Shown here: positions 1 through 6,341 of the stretch, piece after piece | Layout: every line of letters starts with the position of its first letter | Position numbering within the stretch: the stretch's first letter is position 1 | Assembly (NCBI GenBank): GCA_031178645.1 | Contig: JAPSIP010000071.1 | Coordinates: 1-7,567 of the forward strand | DNA: 7,567 nt | Direction: 5' to 3' | From: Paracoccus sp. (in: a-proteobacteria) | GTDB taxonomy: Bacteria; Pseudomonadota; Alphaproteobacteria; Rhodobacterales; Rhodobacteraceae | Position numbers and translations under genes: made by a program | Notes under the pieces: generated by a model | What the model saw: the letters and a program-made list of their open reading frames with translations, nothing else | Databases searched by the model: none | What the model was told of the DNA's origin: nothing

Positions 1-2
1 TA

Positions 3-461
3 TGCCTTGTAGGATCGGTGCGCAGCATCAGGGCGCGCAAAGAGATCATCAAGAGGACCGGCCTGCCGCAAAAGCGATTCGCCCGCTTCATCCACCAATC
101 GGCCAAGGTCTCGGCAATGGCGGAACTGGGGCAGGGGGTCGTCCTCTATGATGGGGCGCTGCTGACGTCGAATGCCTTGCTGGGCCATCATGTCCTGGTG
201 ATGCCCCGCGCGATCATCCACCACGACGTGCGCATCGGCGATCACGCGATCATTGGCGCGGGCGTCATCATGGCAGGCGGCGTGACCGTCGGGCCGGACT
301 GCTATATCGGCAGCGGCGCCTGCATCCGCGATGGCGTCAGCATCGGCGAGGGTGCGGTGGTGGGCATGGGCTCGGTCGTCGTGCGCGACGTGGCCCCGGG
401 CGCGGTGGTTGCGGGAAACCCCGCCCGTGTCCTGCGGAATGCAGCCCAGCCCGCGGAATAG
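3..461 (+). CDS. NeuD/PglD-type sugar O/N-acyltransferase, 5'-truncated by window edge
   Basis: Left-handed beta-helix acyltransferase, the type that transfers an acetyl or other acyl group from acyl-CoA onto a nucleotide sugar or sialic-acid-like sugar in the cytoplasm during capsule, O-antigen or exopolysaccharide synthesis. Hexapeptide repeats run through nearly all of the visible protein (IGDHAIIGAGVIM, VTVGPDCYIG, VSIGEGAVVG). The chain ends with the usual VVAGNPARVLR motif. The second His of IIHHD (residue 69 counted from the GTG at base 18) aligns with the catalytic His of PglD/NeuD proteins. The frame is open from base 3, and the residues before that GTG (CLVGS) resemble the conserved stretch before the helix. 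The true start and the N-terminal Rossmann-like nucleotide-sugar domain are therefore probably outside the window, and the GTG at 18 is an unlikely start. It converges on the large minus-strand gene. The acyl group and the sugar cannot be read from sequence. Confidence 0.85.
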   Translation, partial: CLVGSVRSIRARKEIIKRTGLPQKRFARFIHQSAKVSAMAELGQGVVLYDGALLTSNALLGHHVLVMPRAIIHHDVRIGDHAIIGAGVIMAGGVTVGPDCYIGSGACIRDGVSIGEGAVVGMGSVVVRDVAPGAVVAGNPARVLRNAAQPAE

Positions 462-493
462 TTTTGCTTCGTAGTTTTTTCTAAATAACTTTC

Positions 494-514
494 AGCAGTG
501 AATTAATTGCTTTT
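494..514 (+). terminator. Weak candidate intrinsic terminator after the acyltransferase
   Basis: A six-base-pair stem (AGCAGT with ATTGCT, including one G-U pair), a six-base loop and a short T run (511-514) lie about 30 bases after the acyltransferase stop, within the AT-rich 62-base convergent gap. The stem is short and AT-rich, so termination efficiency is doubtful. The same hairpin read on the minus strand lacks a T tract, so I see no intrinsic terminator for the large gene. Confidence 0.25.
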
Positions 515-523
515 CCATTGCCT

Positions 524-3500
524 TTAGATATCGAACGTCGGCTCGATAACAATATCGACCCAATAATTTGAAGCATTATAAGTGGCATTCGGAAACAGGC
601 CTGTCGATCCTGCGCGGAAAACACCGTTTCCGCCCGCCCCGATTGCAGATGGCGCGGTCAACATTCCACTGGAATCCGTCCAATCCTCGTCAAAGTAATT
701 CGACGAGAAGGCATAATTCTGGGTGGTCCCATAGGATGCCACATAAAGCGCGCCGGGTGTCAGTTCGATCGCGGAATCAAGAACACCCGACTGCCATCCC
801 GTTGCGCCCGGATTTGATTGGACGGTAACGCTTCTCAAAAGGACTCCGTTCTGGTCCCACAGGTTAAGCGTGCGGATATCAGTGTCGAAAGCGTCGGCAT
901 TGCCGCGCCAGTAACGCAACTCGGTCAGGTCGCCGCCCATGCTGGATATGAACCTGACGCCCAGTTCATATACGGTCGGATCGTTGGTCACGATCTGGTC
1001 AGGGTTCTGCGACGCGTTGAATAGCGAAAAGGCGATGGTTTCCGGATCCTGGTCGGTGACGGTGACCATGATATCCCGAAGGATCGCCGGGCTGTTCCCG
1101 TCCGAGACCGAGATTTGCAGTTCATAGATCCCGTCGCCATCCGCGTCCAAGGGGTTCTCGTAATCCGGCAGATCGGCAAAGGTCAGGGCGCCGGTCGTGG
1201 CGTTCATGCGCAGCAGTCCTGCGTCCTCGCCGCCGCTGATGGCAAAGACCAGGGTGTCGCCGTCCGGGTCGAAGGCAGAGAATGTCGCCACGTCCAGCCG
1301 GTTCTCGGTGATCGAGAACGCCGTATCTACCGTCACAAAGGACGGCGCCTCGTTGGACTGGGGCATTGGGACGAAGACGGCATCCACCCAATAGTTCGTG
1401 CCCTGCCAGCTGACCGTGGGGAAGATGCCGGTCTGGCCATGCCCGAACACCCCGCCATTCACCGGAGTGGACAGTACCCCGTCCGGGCCCGTCTGGGCCG
1501 ACGAGAAATAGTTCGGCGTCGCGGCATAGTTCTGCGTGGTGCCATAGGAGACGACATAGCGATCCCCGGGATCCAGCGTCACCGGCGCAGAAAGGATCGC
1601 GGTCTGCCACCCGTCATCACCCGCAGCCGAGACCACCGTTGCCGAGGCCAGAAGCACGCCCCCTGCAGTCCACAGGTTCAGCGTGCGGACATCGGTATCA
1701 CCCGCATCCGCCGTTCCGCGCCAGTATCGCAAGGCGGCGACCTGACCCGACTGCCTTGCCTGCAGGATCGTGCCCAGTTCATAGCTGGTGCTGTCACCCG
1801 TCTCGACAAAGGTTGGTGCCTCGCCCTCGCCGAACAGGGTCGAGGGCGGGATTTCGGTCGTCTCGTCGGTGACCGCGATGGTGATCGCCTGGGTCACCGG
1901 CCCGCTGTTGCCGTCATGGGCCCGGATGATGATCTCATAGACATTGTCGCCATCGGAATCGGCGGGGTTGTCGTAATCGGGGGCGAAATCGAAGATCAGC
2001 GCGCCGGTCGCGGCATTGATCGAGAACCTGTTCGCGTCCTTGCCGCCCCCGATCGAATAGGTGACCGTATCCGCGTCGGGATCGGTTGCCGCGATCATCG
2101 CCGCAAGAAGCGCGTTTTCGGCGATGCTGAACAAGGCAGGCCCGCTGAAGACGGGCGCGCCTCCGGTCGGGGCGGTCGGACTGAAGCCTACATCCACCCA
2201 GTAGTTCGACGAAAGGTAGCTGCGCGTGGGCATGATATTGCCCGCGCCATAGCCGAAGACCCCGTTCGCACCTCCGGCAGCCATCAGATAGCCGAAGGGG
2301 CCGTCATGCGGGTTCGTGAAAAAGCCCTGCGTGGCGACATAGTTGTTCTGGGTTTCATACGAGACGATGTATTCCAGCCCGGCGATCAGGTTGACCGGCA
2401 CGCTGAGTTCCGCCACCTGCCAGCCGCTGTCGCCCGGCGCCGATGAAAACTGGACCACGCCAAGAAGCGTGCCATCCGCGTTCCACAACCGTCCCGTCCG
2501 AATATCAGTATCGCCTGAATCCAGCGGATCGCGCCAATAGCGCAATTCGGTGATCTGCCCCGCCTGGGCAGCCGAGAAGCGCGTGCCCAGGTGGATCGTC
2601 CCGCTTTCCTGGTAGAACTGGCTATTGGGCGTGGTCCAGGGAATGAACAGGCTGATGCTGTCGGGGGTTTCCGGCTCGACAACCTCGACGATCTCGCGAT
2701 CCAGGGTCGAGACAGTGGGCAGGTTCAGGCTGTCATCGATGGCGCGGACCCGGATGTCATAGGTCTGCTGTCCCGTCGCCAGCCAACTGTAGGTCCAGTT
2801 CGTCGTTCCCGTGGCGACATTCCAGGTCTTGCCGCCGTCGAACGACACCTCGACCAGGGCCACCACCCCGTCGTCCGTGGCCGCATTTCCGTCATTGTCG
2901 GTCGCCGTCCCCGCGATGGTGACGATGCCGAATTCCGGAACCGTGTCGGGCAGGTCGTTGATCGTTGCCGTGGCCGCGACCTCATCTTCCGAGGCCGCCG
3001 CGCGGACCAGTCCCTGCGACGCCAGCACCAGGTCCGCGACACCCGGCTGGATCCCCATATCGGCGAACAGGTTGATGACGAATTGCTGAAGATCCGCGTT
3101 CTCGATCGATGCGTCATAGGGCGAGCCGTCGTGCTTGTCGCTCAGTGCCCAGCTCCAGAAGACCGTCCCCGCACCGAACACCAGGGCACCGCTTTCGGCA
3201 CGATAGAGCGACAGGTTATGCGTGGCGGTGCCCGGCGCCGTCGTGTTACCCTGATCGACTAGGATGCCGCGCCAGTCGATCGTGCTTTCCGAAAGATGGA
3301 TCAGTCCCGCAGGCCGCCGCGGATCGTCCGGAGAGGTATTCCATTCATAGCCGATAAGGCCCGGCGCGATGCCAAGGGCGCCGCCATCGGCGATGCTTGT
3401 GTCGCGCCAGACCCGCAGGGGCGCAAACTGCGCAGGAACATCCAGGGCGCCGCCGAACTCGCCCGTTCCATCGGGGCCGAAAAGCTGCCCGGACAGCGCA

Positions 3501-4681
3501 TTCTCGGCGCAGTTGCAGGTGTGCGGCTGGCCCGAGATCCCGTCATTCGGCGCCGGATAGCCCGCAAGCGGGTTGGCCTGGAACCGGATGTCGCGCCAGG
3601 TGCCGGTCCAAATGTCGGCCGGGTCCAGGTTGACGTAATCGGCGGGACCGGCATTGGGATTGGTATTAGCCCAGGTTTCCTTGTAGCAGACCAGCGTCCG
3701 ATACTCGACCCCGTCGACCTCGGACGTTTCCCAGCGGGTCTTCCAATAGATGTCGTTGCCGCCCCAGAACAGCAGGTTCACGCCCGCTTCCCGCGCCGCC
3801 TCGACATTCTCGCGCTGCCCGCCGGACCAGTATTCGTCATGTCCGACCGAAATGAAGGCTTGGTACTTTGTCAGGTAATCCGCCCCCATCCGGTCGGTAT
3901 CCACGCCCGAGATGTAGGAGATGTCGTAGCCGTTCTTTTCCAGCCAGTGGATCGCGGCGTAATCGGCCCCGAACAGATAGTCCTGCGCCCCCGACAAGGG
4001 TCCGCCCTGTTCGCCCTCGATTCCGCGGGTGATGAAGGGGCGGTTGTAGCTGACGGCATAGGCCCGGTCCTCGAAGCCGCCTGTCCGTTCCCCCGGAATG
4101 TCCGGGTGGTCGATCGTGCCGCTGGCATCGCCGTAAAGGTTCGCGCCGATCTTGCCGTTGTTGCCGAACCAGCCGTTATAGGCGTGCCATGTCGTGTCCG
4201 ATGTCTGCAGGACGATGTCGGCTTCCCGGTCATCGTCGCGGATGATGAAGGGGATCTGGTTCACGGCGCCTTCGATCGGGTTGCCGTCCGCGTCCAGGCG
4301 CTGCAACCGGGCCAGATAGACGCCCGACACGGCGTCCTCGGGAACGTCCCAGCTGTCGGTGACGCTCCAGTTGCCGGCGTCGACCAGGCCAAGCGCCGGG
4401 TCATAATCGGCTTCCGGCTGGACGGTCGCGCTTTCATTGGTCCATCCGGACACCTTCCGGGCGCCTTCGCCGCCATAATAGCCAAGCCGGAAGATCTCGA
4501 CATTGTAGTCGCTTCCGGCAGTGCCGTTGACGTTGATCTTGAAGTCCACCGTGTCGCCGACATTGACGCTGATCTGGGTCGCGAAGCCCTCGATCTGCTT
4601 TGAATGGGGAACATCCCAATAGGACTGGGACATGACCCCGTCGGTCCGCTGGTTTTCGAGGACAATCACATTGTCGGCCAC
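524..4681 (-). CDS. Giant modular protein: dimethylformamidase large-subunit-like domain, Ig-like domain, three DUF4082 and two cadherin modules
   Basis: About 1385 residues from the GTG at 4681. Residues ~5-550 resemble the N,N-dimethylformamidase beta (large) subunit family. Landmarks are WDVP, LGYYGG, TWHAYNGW (Tyr168), VSYNRPF (Tyr212), GHDEYW (His281, Glu283), a GGNDIYW segment and GYEWN (Glu446). Residues ~570-672 form an Ig-like domain (VEVSFDGGKTW). DUF4082 modules follow at ~676-837, ~949-1106 and ~1218-1384, each with ELRYWR, DTDxRT, NLW-like and NYWVD signatures. Cadherin-like modules at ~844-939 and ~1113-1211 carry acidic calcium-type motifs (DPDGD, DADGDG). Characterised dimethylformamidase hydrolyses amides at a mononuclear iron; the substrate here is unknown. 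There is no signal peptide or membrane segment, so the protein is cytosolic or exported by a leaderless route such as type I secretion. The GTG start is chosen for its strong ribosome binding site and the family-like N-terminus MADNVIVLENQ. The TTG at 4735 would overlap the upstream gene. Probably cotranscribed with the cobW-like gene. Confidence 0.85.
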   Translation of the reverse strand: MADNVIVLENQRTDGVMSQSYWDVPHSKQIEGFATQISVNVGDTVDFKINVNGTAGSDYNVEIFRLGYYGGEGARKVSGWTNESATVQPEADYDPALGLVDAGNWSVTDSWDVPEDAVSGVYLARLQRLDADGNPIEGAVNQIPFIIRDDDREADIVLQTSDTTWHAYNGWFGNNGKIGANLYGDASGTIDHPDIPGERTGGFEDRAYAVSYNRPFITRGIEGEQGGPLSGAQDYLFGADYAAIHWLEKNGYDISYISGVDTDRMGADYLTKYQAFISVGHDEYWSGGQRENVEAAREAGVNLLFWGGNDIYWKTRWETSEVDGVEYRTLVCYKETWANTNPNAGPADYVNLDPADIWTGTWRDIRFQANPLAGYPAPNDGISGQPHTCNCAENALSGQLFGPDGTGEFGGALDVPAQFAPLRVWRDTSIADGGALGIAPGLIGYEWNTSPDDPRRPAGLIHLSESTIDWRGILVDQGNTTAPGTATHNLSLYRAESGALVFGAGTVFWSWALSDKHDGSPYDASIENADLQQFVINLFADMGIQPGVADLVLASQGLVRAAASEDEVAATATINDLPDTVPEFGIVTIAGTATDNDGNAATDDGVVALVEVSFDGGKTWNVATGTTNWTYSWLATGQQTYDIRVRAIDDSLNLPTVSTLDREIVEVVEPETPDSISLFIPWTTPNSQFYQESGTIHLGTRFSAAQAGQITELRYWRDPLDSGDTDIRTGRLWNADGTLLGVVQFSSAPGDSGWQVAELSVPVNLIAGLEYIVSYETQNNYVATQGFFTNPHDGPFGYLMAAGGANGVFGYGAGNIMPTRSYLSSNYWVDVGFSPTAPTGGAPVFSGPALFSIAENALLAAMIAATDPDADTVTYSIGGGKDANRFSINAATGALIFDFAPDYDNPADSDGDNVYEIIIRAHDGNSGPVTQAITIAVTDETTEIPPSTLFGEGEAPTFVETGDSTSYELGTILQARQSGQVAALRYWRGTADAGDTDVRTLNLWTAGGVLLASATVVSAAGDDGWQTAILSAPVTLDPGDRYVVSYGTTQNYAATPNYFSSAQTGPDGVLSTPVNGGVFGHGQTGIFPTVSWQGTNYWVDAVFVPMPQSNEAPSFVTVDTAFSITENRLDVATFSAFDPDGDTLVFAISGGEDAGLLRMNATTGALTFADLPDYENPLDADGDGIYELQISVSDGNSPAILRDIMVTVTDQDPETIAFSLFNASQNPDQIVTNDPTVYELGVRFISSMGGDLTELRYWRGNADAFDTDIRTLNLWDQNGVLLRSVTVQSNPGATGWQSGVLDSAIELTPGALYVASYGTTQNYAFSSNYFDEDWTDSSGMLTAPSAIGAGGNGVFRAGSTGLFPNATYNASNYWVDIVIEPTFDI
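527..2656 (-). repeat. Tandem DUF4082-cadherin repeat array within the giant gene
   Basis: Three DUF4082 modules (about 2656-2171, 1837-1364 and 1030-530) alternate with two cadherin modules (about 2152-1865 and 1345-1049). This gives a period of roughly 270 residues, or about 810 bases. Similarity is visible in the DNA as well as the protein: the stretch around the RYWR and DTD motifs is near 2520, 1700 and 885, with GCGCCAGTA shared by the two later copies. The array looks like it arose by internal duplication. The last copy ends the protein directly, without a third cadherin module. Confidence 0.8.
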
Positions 4682-4689
4682 GAAGGCAT

Positions 4690-4694
4690 CCTCC
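4690..4694 (-). promoter_or_regulatory. Ribosome binding site fixing the GTG start of the giant gene
   Basis: GGAGG on the minus strand sits eight bases before the GTG at 4681, an ideal Shine-Dalgarno placement. The longer frame from TTG at 4735 has no better site and would overlap the preceding gene by 14 bases. With the GTG the intergenic gap is 40 bases. Confidence 0.7.
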
Positions 4695-4721
4695 ACATCT
4701 GGTATCGCGTCCCCATGACGT

Positions 4722-5942
4722 TCACGGGGCCGCAAACAGCCCGGCGGCCGGGTGGGCCGAGGGGTTTATCATCCGCCGCCGAAGGACCGATCCGCCCTTG
4801 GCCTGGCATTCATCCAGGGTACGCGTGATCGCCTCGCGGTTCATGGCCTGCGTGCCGATGAAGACAAGCTCTTGCCGGCGGTCGCCGAAGGGCGCCTGCC
4901 AGTGTCCTGCGATCCGCGCAACAGCAGCAGGATCGGCGGGCCAGTGCCTGCGGGGCGTCGCCGCCCACCAGCGTCCCCCGTGCCCGATCTCGCGCAGGCG
5001 GCCGGCCAGGCTGAAGGTCCGCACCGCCTCGGGCGCGTCGGCGGTCCAGAAATGCCCCTTGGCGCGCATGACGCCCCCCAGAAGGCCGGACGGTCCGCAA
5101 AGGGCCTGGCTGATGCGGTCCCATTCAAAGGGAACGCGGGCGCGATAGCAGAACGAGGTGATCCCGTATTCTTCCGTTTCCGGGACATGGTCCTGAAAAC
5201 CGTTCAACTCCTTGAACCACATCGGATGGCTGCGCGCGCGCGCCGGGCTGAACAGGCCGGTATCCAGCACACGGGCCGGATCGACATCGGCAAAGCTGGT
5301 TTCGATCAACCGGGCCTCGGGGTTCAGCGCCCGGATGATGCGTCGCGCGGCCGCCGTCCGCCGCGGTCCCGCAAGGTCGATCTTGTTCAGGATGATGAGA
5401 TCCGCGAACTCGATCTGGTCGACAAGCAGTTCGACCAGGGTGCGCGCGTCGCTTTCGTCGCGGAACTCGCCGCGGTCGCGCAGGAAGTCGCGGCTGTCGA
5501 AGTCGGCCAGAAGACTGGCCGCGTCGACGACGGTTATCATCGCGTCCAGGCGGGCGACTTCGGCAAGGCTGCCCTGATCGTTGCAGAACTCGAATGTCGC
5601 CGCCACCGGAAGCGGCTCGGAAATGCCCGTCGCCTCGATCAGCAGATAGTCGAAGCGGCCCGCTTCCGCCAGGCGCCGGACCTCGACCAGCAGATCCGCG
5701 CGAAGCGTGCAGCAGATGCAGCCATTGGACAGTTCCACCAGGGTTTCCTGCGTCTGGTTCAGCTTCGCGCGCCCCGCCCGGATCAGGTCGGCGTCGATGT
5801 TCACCTCGGCCAGGTCGTTCACCAGAACGGCCACGCGCAGGTTCTGGCGGTTGCGGAGGATGCGGTTGATAAGGGTCGTCTTGCCGGCCCCAAGGAACCC
5901 GGACAGAACCGTCGTCGGCAGCCTTTTGTCTGGGTTCGTCAT
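4722..5942 (-). CDS. CobW/COG0523-family GTPase, putative metallochaperone
   Basis: A G3E-family GTPase of about 406 residues, a group that uses GTP hydrolysis to deliver metal to client proteins in the cytoplasm (CobW, ZigA/YeiR types, nitrile hydratase activators). Visible motifs are the P-loop GFLGAGKTT (15-23), NDLAEVNID (42-50), the metal-binding CXCC of NGCICC (75-78), EATGISEP (103-110) and the guanine-specificity motif NKID (186-189). A CobW C-terminal domain follows from ~259 and includes [13 protein letters not shown]. There is no His-rich metal-storage stretch. The ATG at 5942 is preferred over the longer frame (to 6017) because GGAGG lies just before it and the protein then begins [16 protein letters not shown], as is normal for the family. 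It lies 40 bases upstream of the dimethylformamidase-like gene on the same strand, suggesting that protein as client. The metal cannot be assigned from sequence alone; iron is inferred from the neighbour. Confidence 0.93.
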   Translation of the reverse strand: MTNPDKRLPTTVLSGFLGAGKTTLINRILRNRQNLRVAVLVNDLAEVNIDADLIRAGRAKLNQTQETLVELSNGCICCTLRADLLVEVRRLAEAGRFDYLLIEATGISEPLPVAATFEFCNDQGSLAEVARLDAMITVVDAASLLADFDSRDFLRDRGEFRDESDARTLVELLVDQIEFADLIILNKIDLAGPRRTAAARRIIRALNPEARLIETSFADVDPARVLDTGLFSPARARSHPMWFKELNGFQDHVPETEEYGITSFCYRARVPFEWDRISQALCGPSGLLGGVMRAKGHFWTADAPEAVRTFSLAGRLREIGHGGRWWAATPRRHWPADPAAVARIAGHWQAPFGDRRQELVFIGTQAMNREAITRTLDECQAKGGSVLRRRMINPSAHPAAGLFAAP

Positions 5943-5946
5943 AGCC

Positions 5947-5951
5947 CCTCC
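5947..5951 (-). promoter_or_regulatory. Ribosome binding site of the cobW-like gene
   Basis: GGAGG, continuing as GGAGGGG, lies four bases before the ATG at 5942 on the minus strand. It decides between this start and the in-frame extension to 6017, which has no conserved family sequence. Confidence 0.65.
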
Positions 5952-5964
5952 ACGATACGCACCG

Positions 5965-5993
5965 GGGACAGGCAAGGCACGTGTGTCCCTGTC
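5965..5993 (-). promoter_or_regulatory. Hairpin in the leader just upstream of the cobW ribosome binding site
   Basis: On the minus strand GGGACA (5989-5984) can pair with TGTCCC (5970-5965). An overlapping alternative pairs GACAGG (5993-5988) with CCTGTC (5972-5967). The structure ends about 14 bases upstream of the GGAGG. It could be a leader stem-loop, but it matches no riboswitch family I recognise and may be incidental in GC-rich DNA. Confidence 0.3.
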
Positions 5994-6099
5994 TGCAGCC
6001 CCAAGGCAGTCGGCCATCAGGGCCGGACCGCTTGAAATCGGCGTCTCGAGGAAAAGGTGTCAGAGGTCACGCGGACCCGGCAATCATCCGCGAGGGGCA

Positions 6100-6252
6100 G
6101 CCATCAGACGAATGGGCAGGGCCATGTGGCGCCGCCCGCCCCTATCGGCCAGGTCCGGTGCATCGGCCTGTCCATAGGGAGGCATATCGGCCGGCGTGAC
6201 CCTCCGGCAGCGACTGGGCCAGAGCGGAATCATACGACGTTCGTCTGATGGC
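6100..6252. repeat. 13-base perfect inverted repeat with arms 140 bases apart
   Basis: GCCATCAGACGAA at 6100-6112 is the exact reverse complement of TTCGTCTGATGGC at 6240-6252. The enclosed DNA has no gene. I see no clear target-site duplication flanking the arms, so a miniature transposable element is possible but unsupported. Paired operator sites for a regulator are an alternative. Confidence 0.5.
6140..6179. repeat. Imperfect hairpin with repeated ATCGGCC motif
   Basis: CCCTAT (6140-6145) can pair with ATAGGG (6174-6179). Inside them an AGG-T-CCG / CGGCCT stem closes a GTGCAT loop, separated from the outer stem by an internal loop. ATCGGCC occurs at 6144, 6162 and 6187. The function is unknown, and the structure lies inside the larger 6100-6252 inverted repeat. 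Confidence 0.3.
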
Positions 6253-6302
6253 CTTGGCTAGCTTTTTAGATCGGGCTATCGCTTGCGCGGCTGTTGGTGG
6301 CT

Positions 6303-6329
6303 GCCGCGGCCGATCTTGATCGCCGCGGC
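6303..6329 (-). terminator. Strong GC hairpin after the alcohol dehydrogenase, without a T tract
   Basis: Two copies of the self-complementary GCCGCGGC flank GATC-TT-GATC, forming a 12-base-pair stem with one bulged base. It begins 12 bases after the dehydrogenase stop, a typical place for a transcription terminator. No T run follows on the minus strand, so it would be a non-canonical intrinsic terminator or an RNA 3'-end stabiliser. Its position suggests the dehydrogenase and cobW are separate transcription units. Confidence 0.45.
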
Positions 6330-6341
6330 TGGCCGCAAAGG

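Larger units (their letters stand above)
5943..6341. other. Gene-free region upstream of the cobW-like gene
   Basis: About 400 bases between the dehydrogenase stop and the cobW start. I find no credible protein gene. The longest minus-strand frame here (GTG at 6345 to 6142, 67 codons) overlaps the dehydrogenase stop, uses codons rare in its neighbours (ATA, CTA, AGA, CGA, ACA) and runs through a strong hairpin. The region holds a hairpin after the dehydrogenase, a 13-base inverted repeat (6100-6252), three ATCGGCC copies (6144-6193) and a hairpin just before the cobW ribosome binding site. The cobW promoter is expected here, but I cannot place convincing -35/-10 boxes. Confidence 0.6.

Noticed and set aside
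18..461. GTG at 18 as the true start of the acyltransferase
   Set aside because: The frame is open to the window edge with family-like residues before it and no clear ribosome binding site, so the gene is treated as 5'-truncated.
1115..2446. 443-codon open frame on the + strand
   Set aside because: It lies antisense to the DUF4082/cadherin array. Its Arg/Gly/Asp/Val-rich composition is that of a GC-rich shadow frame and no family motif is visible.
3296..4603. 435-codon open frame on the + strand
   Set aside because: Shadow of the DMFase-like head. The minus-strand frame has clear conserved motifs, while this one has none.
4752..6035. 427-codon open frame on the + strand
   Set aside because: Antisense to the cobW-like gene, which has an intact P-loop, CXCC and NKID. 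No motif supports the antisense frame.
6229..6234. TATGAT on the minus strand as a -10 box for cobW
   Set aside because: No acceptable -35 box at 16-18 bases and it lies about 290 bases from the start codon, so it is too weak to call.
5943..6341. Cobalamin or other known riboswitch, or Zur box, upstream of cobW
   Set aside because: I looked for a B12-box-like GCCACTG and an AT-rich Zur-type palindrome and found neither. The hairpins present match no family I know.
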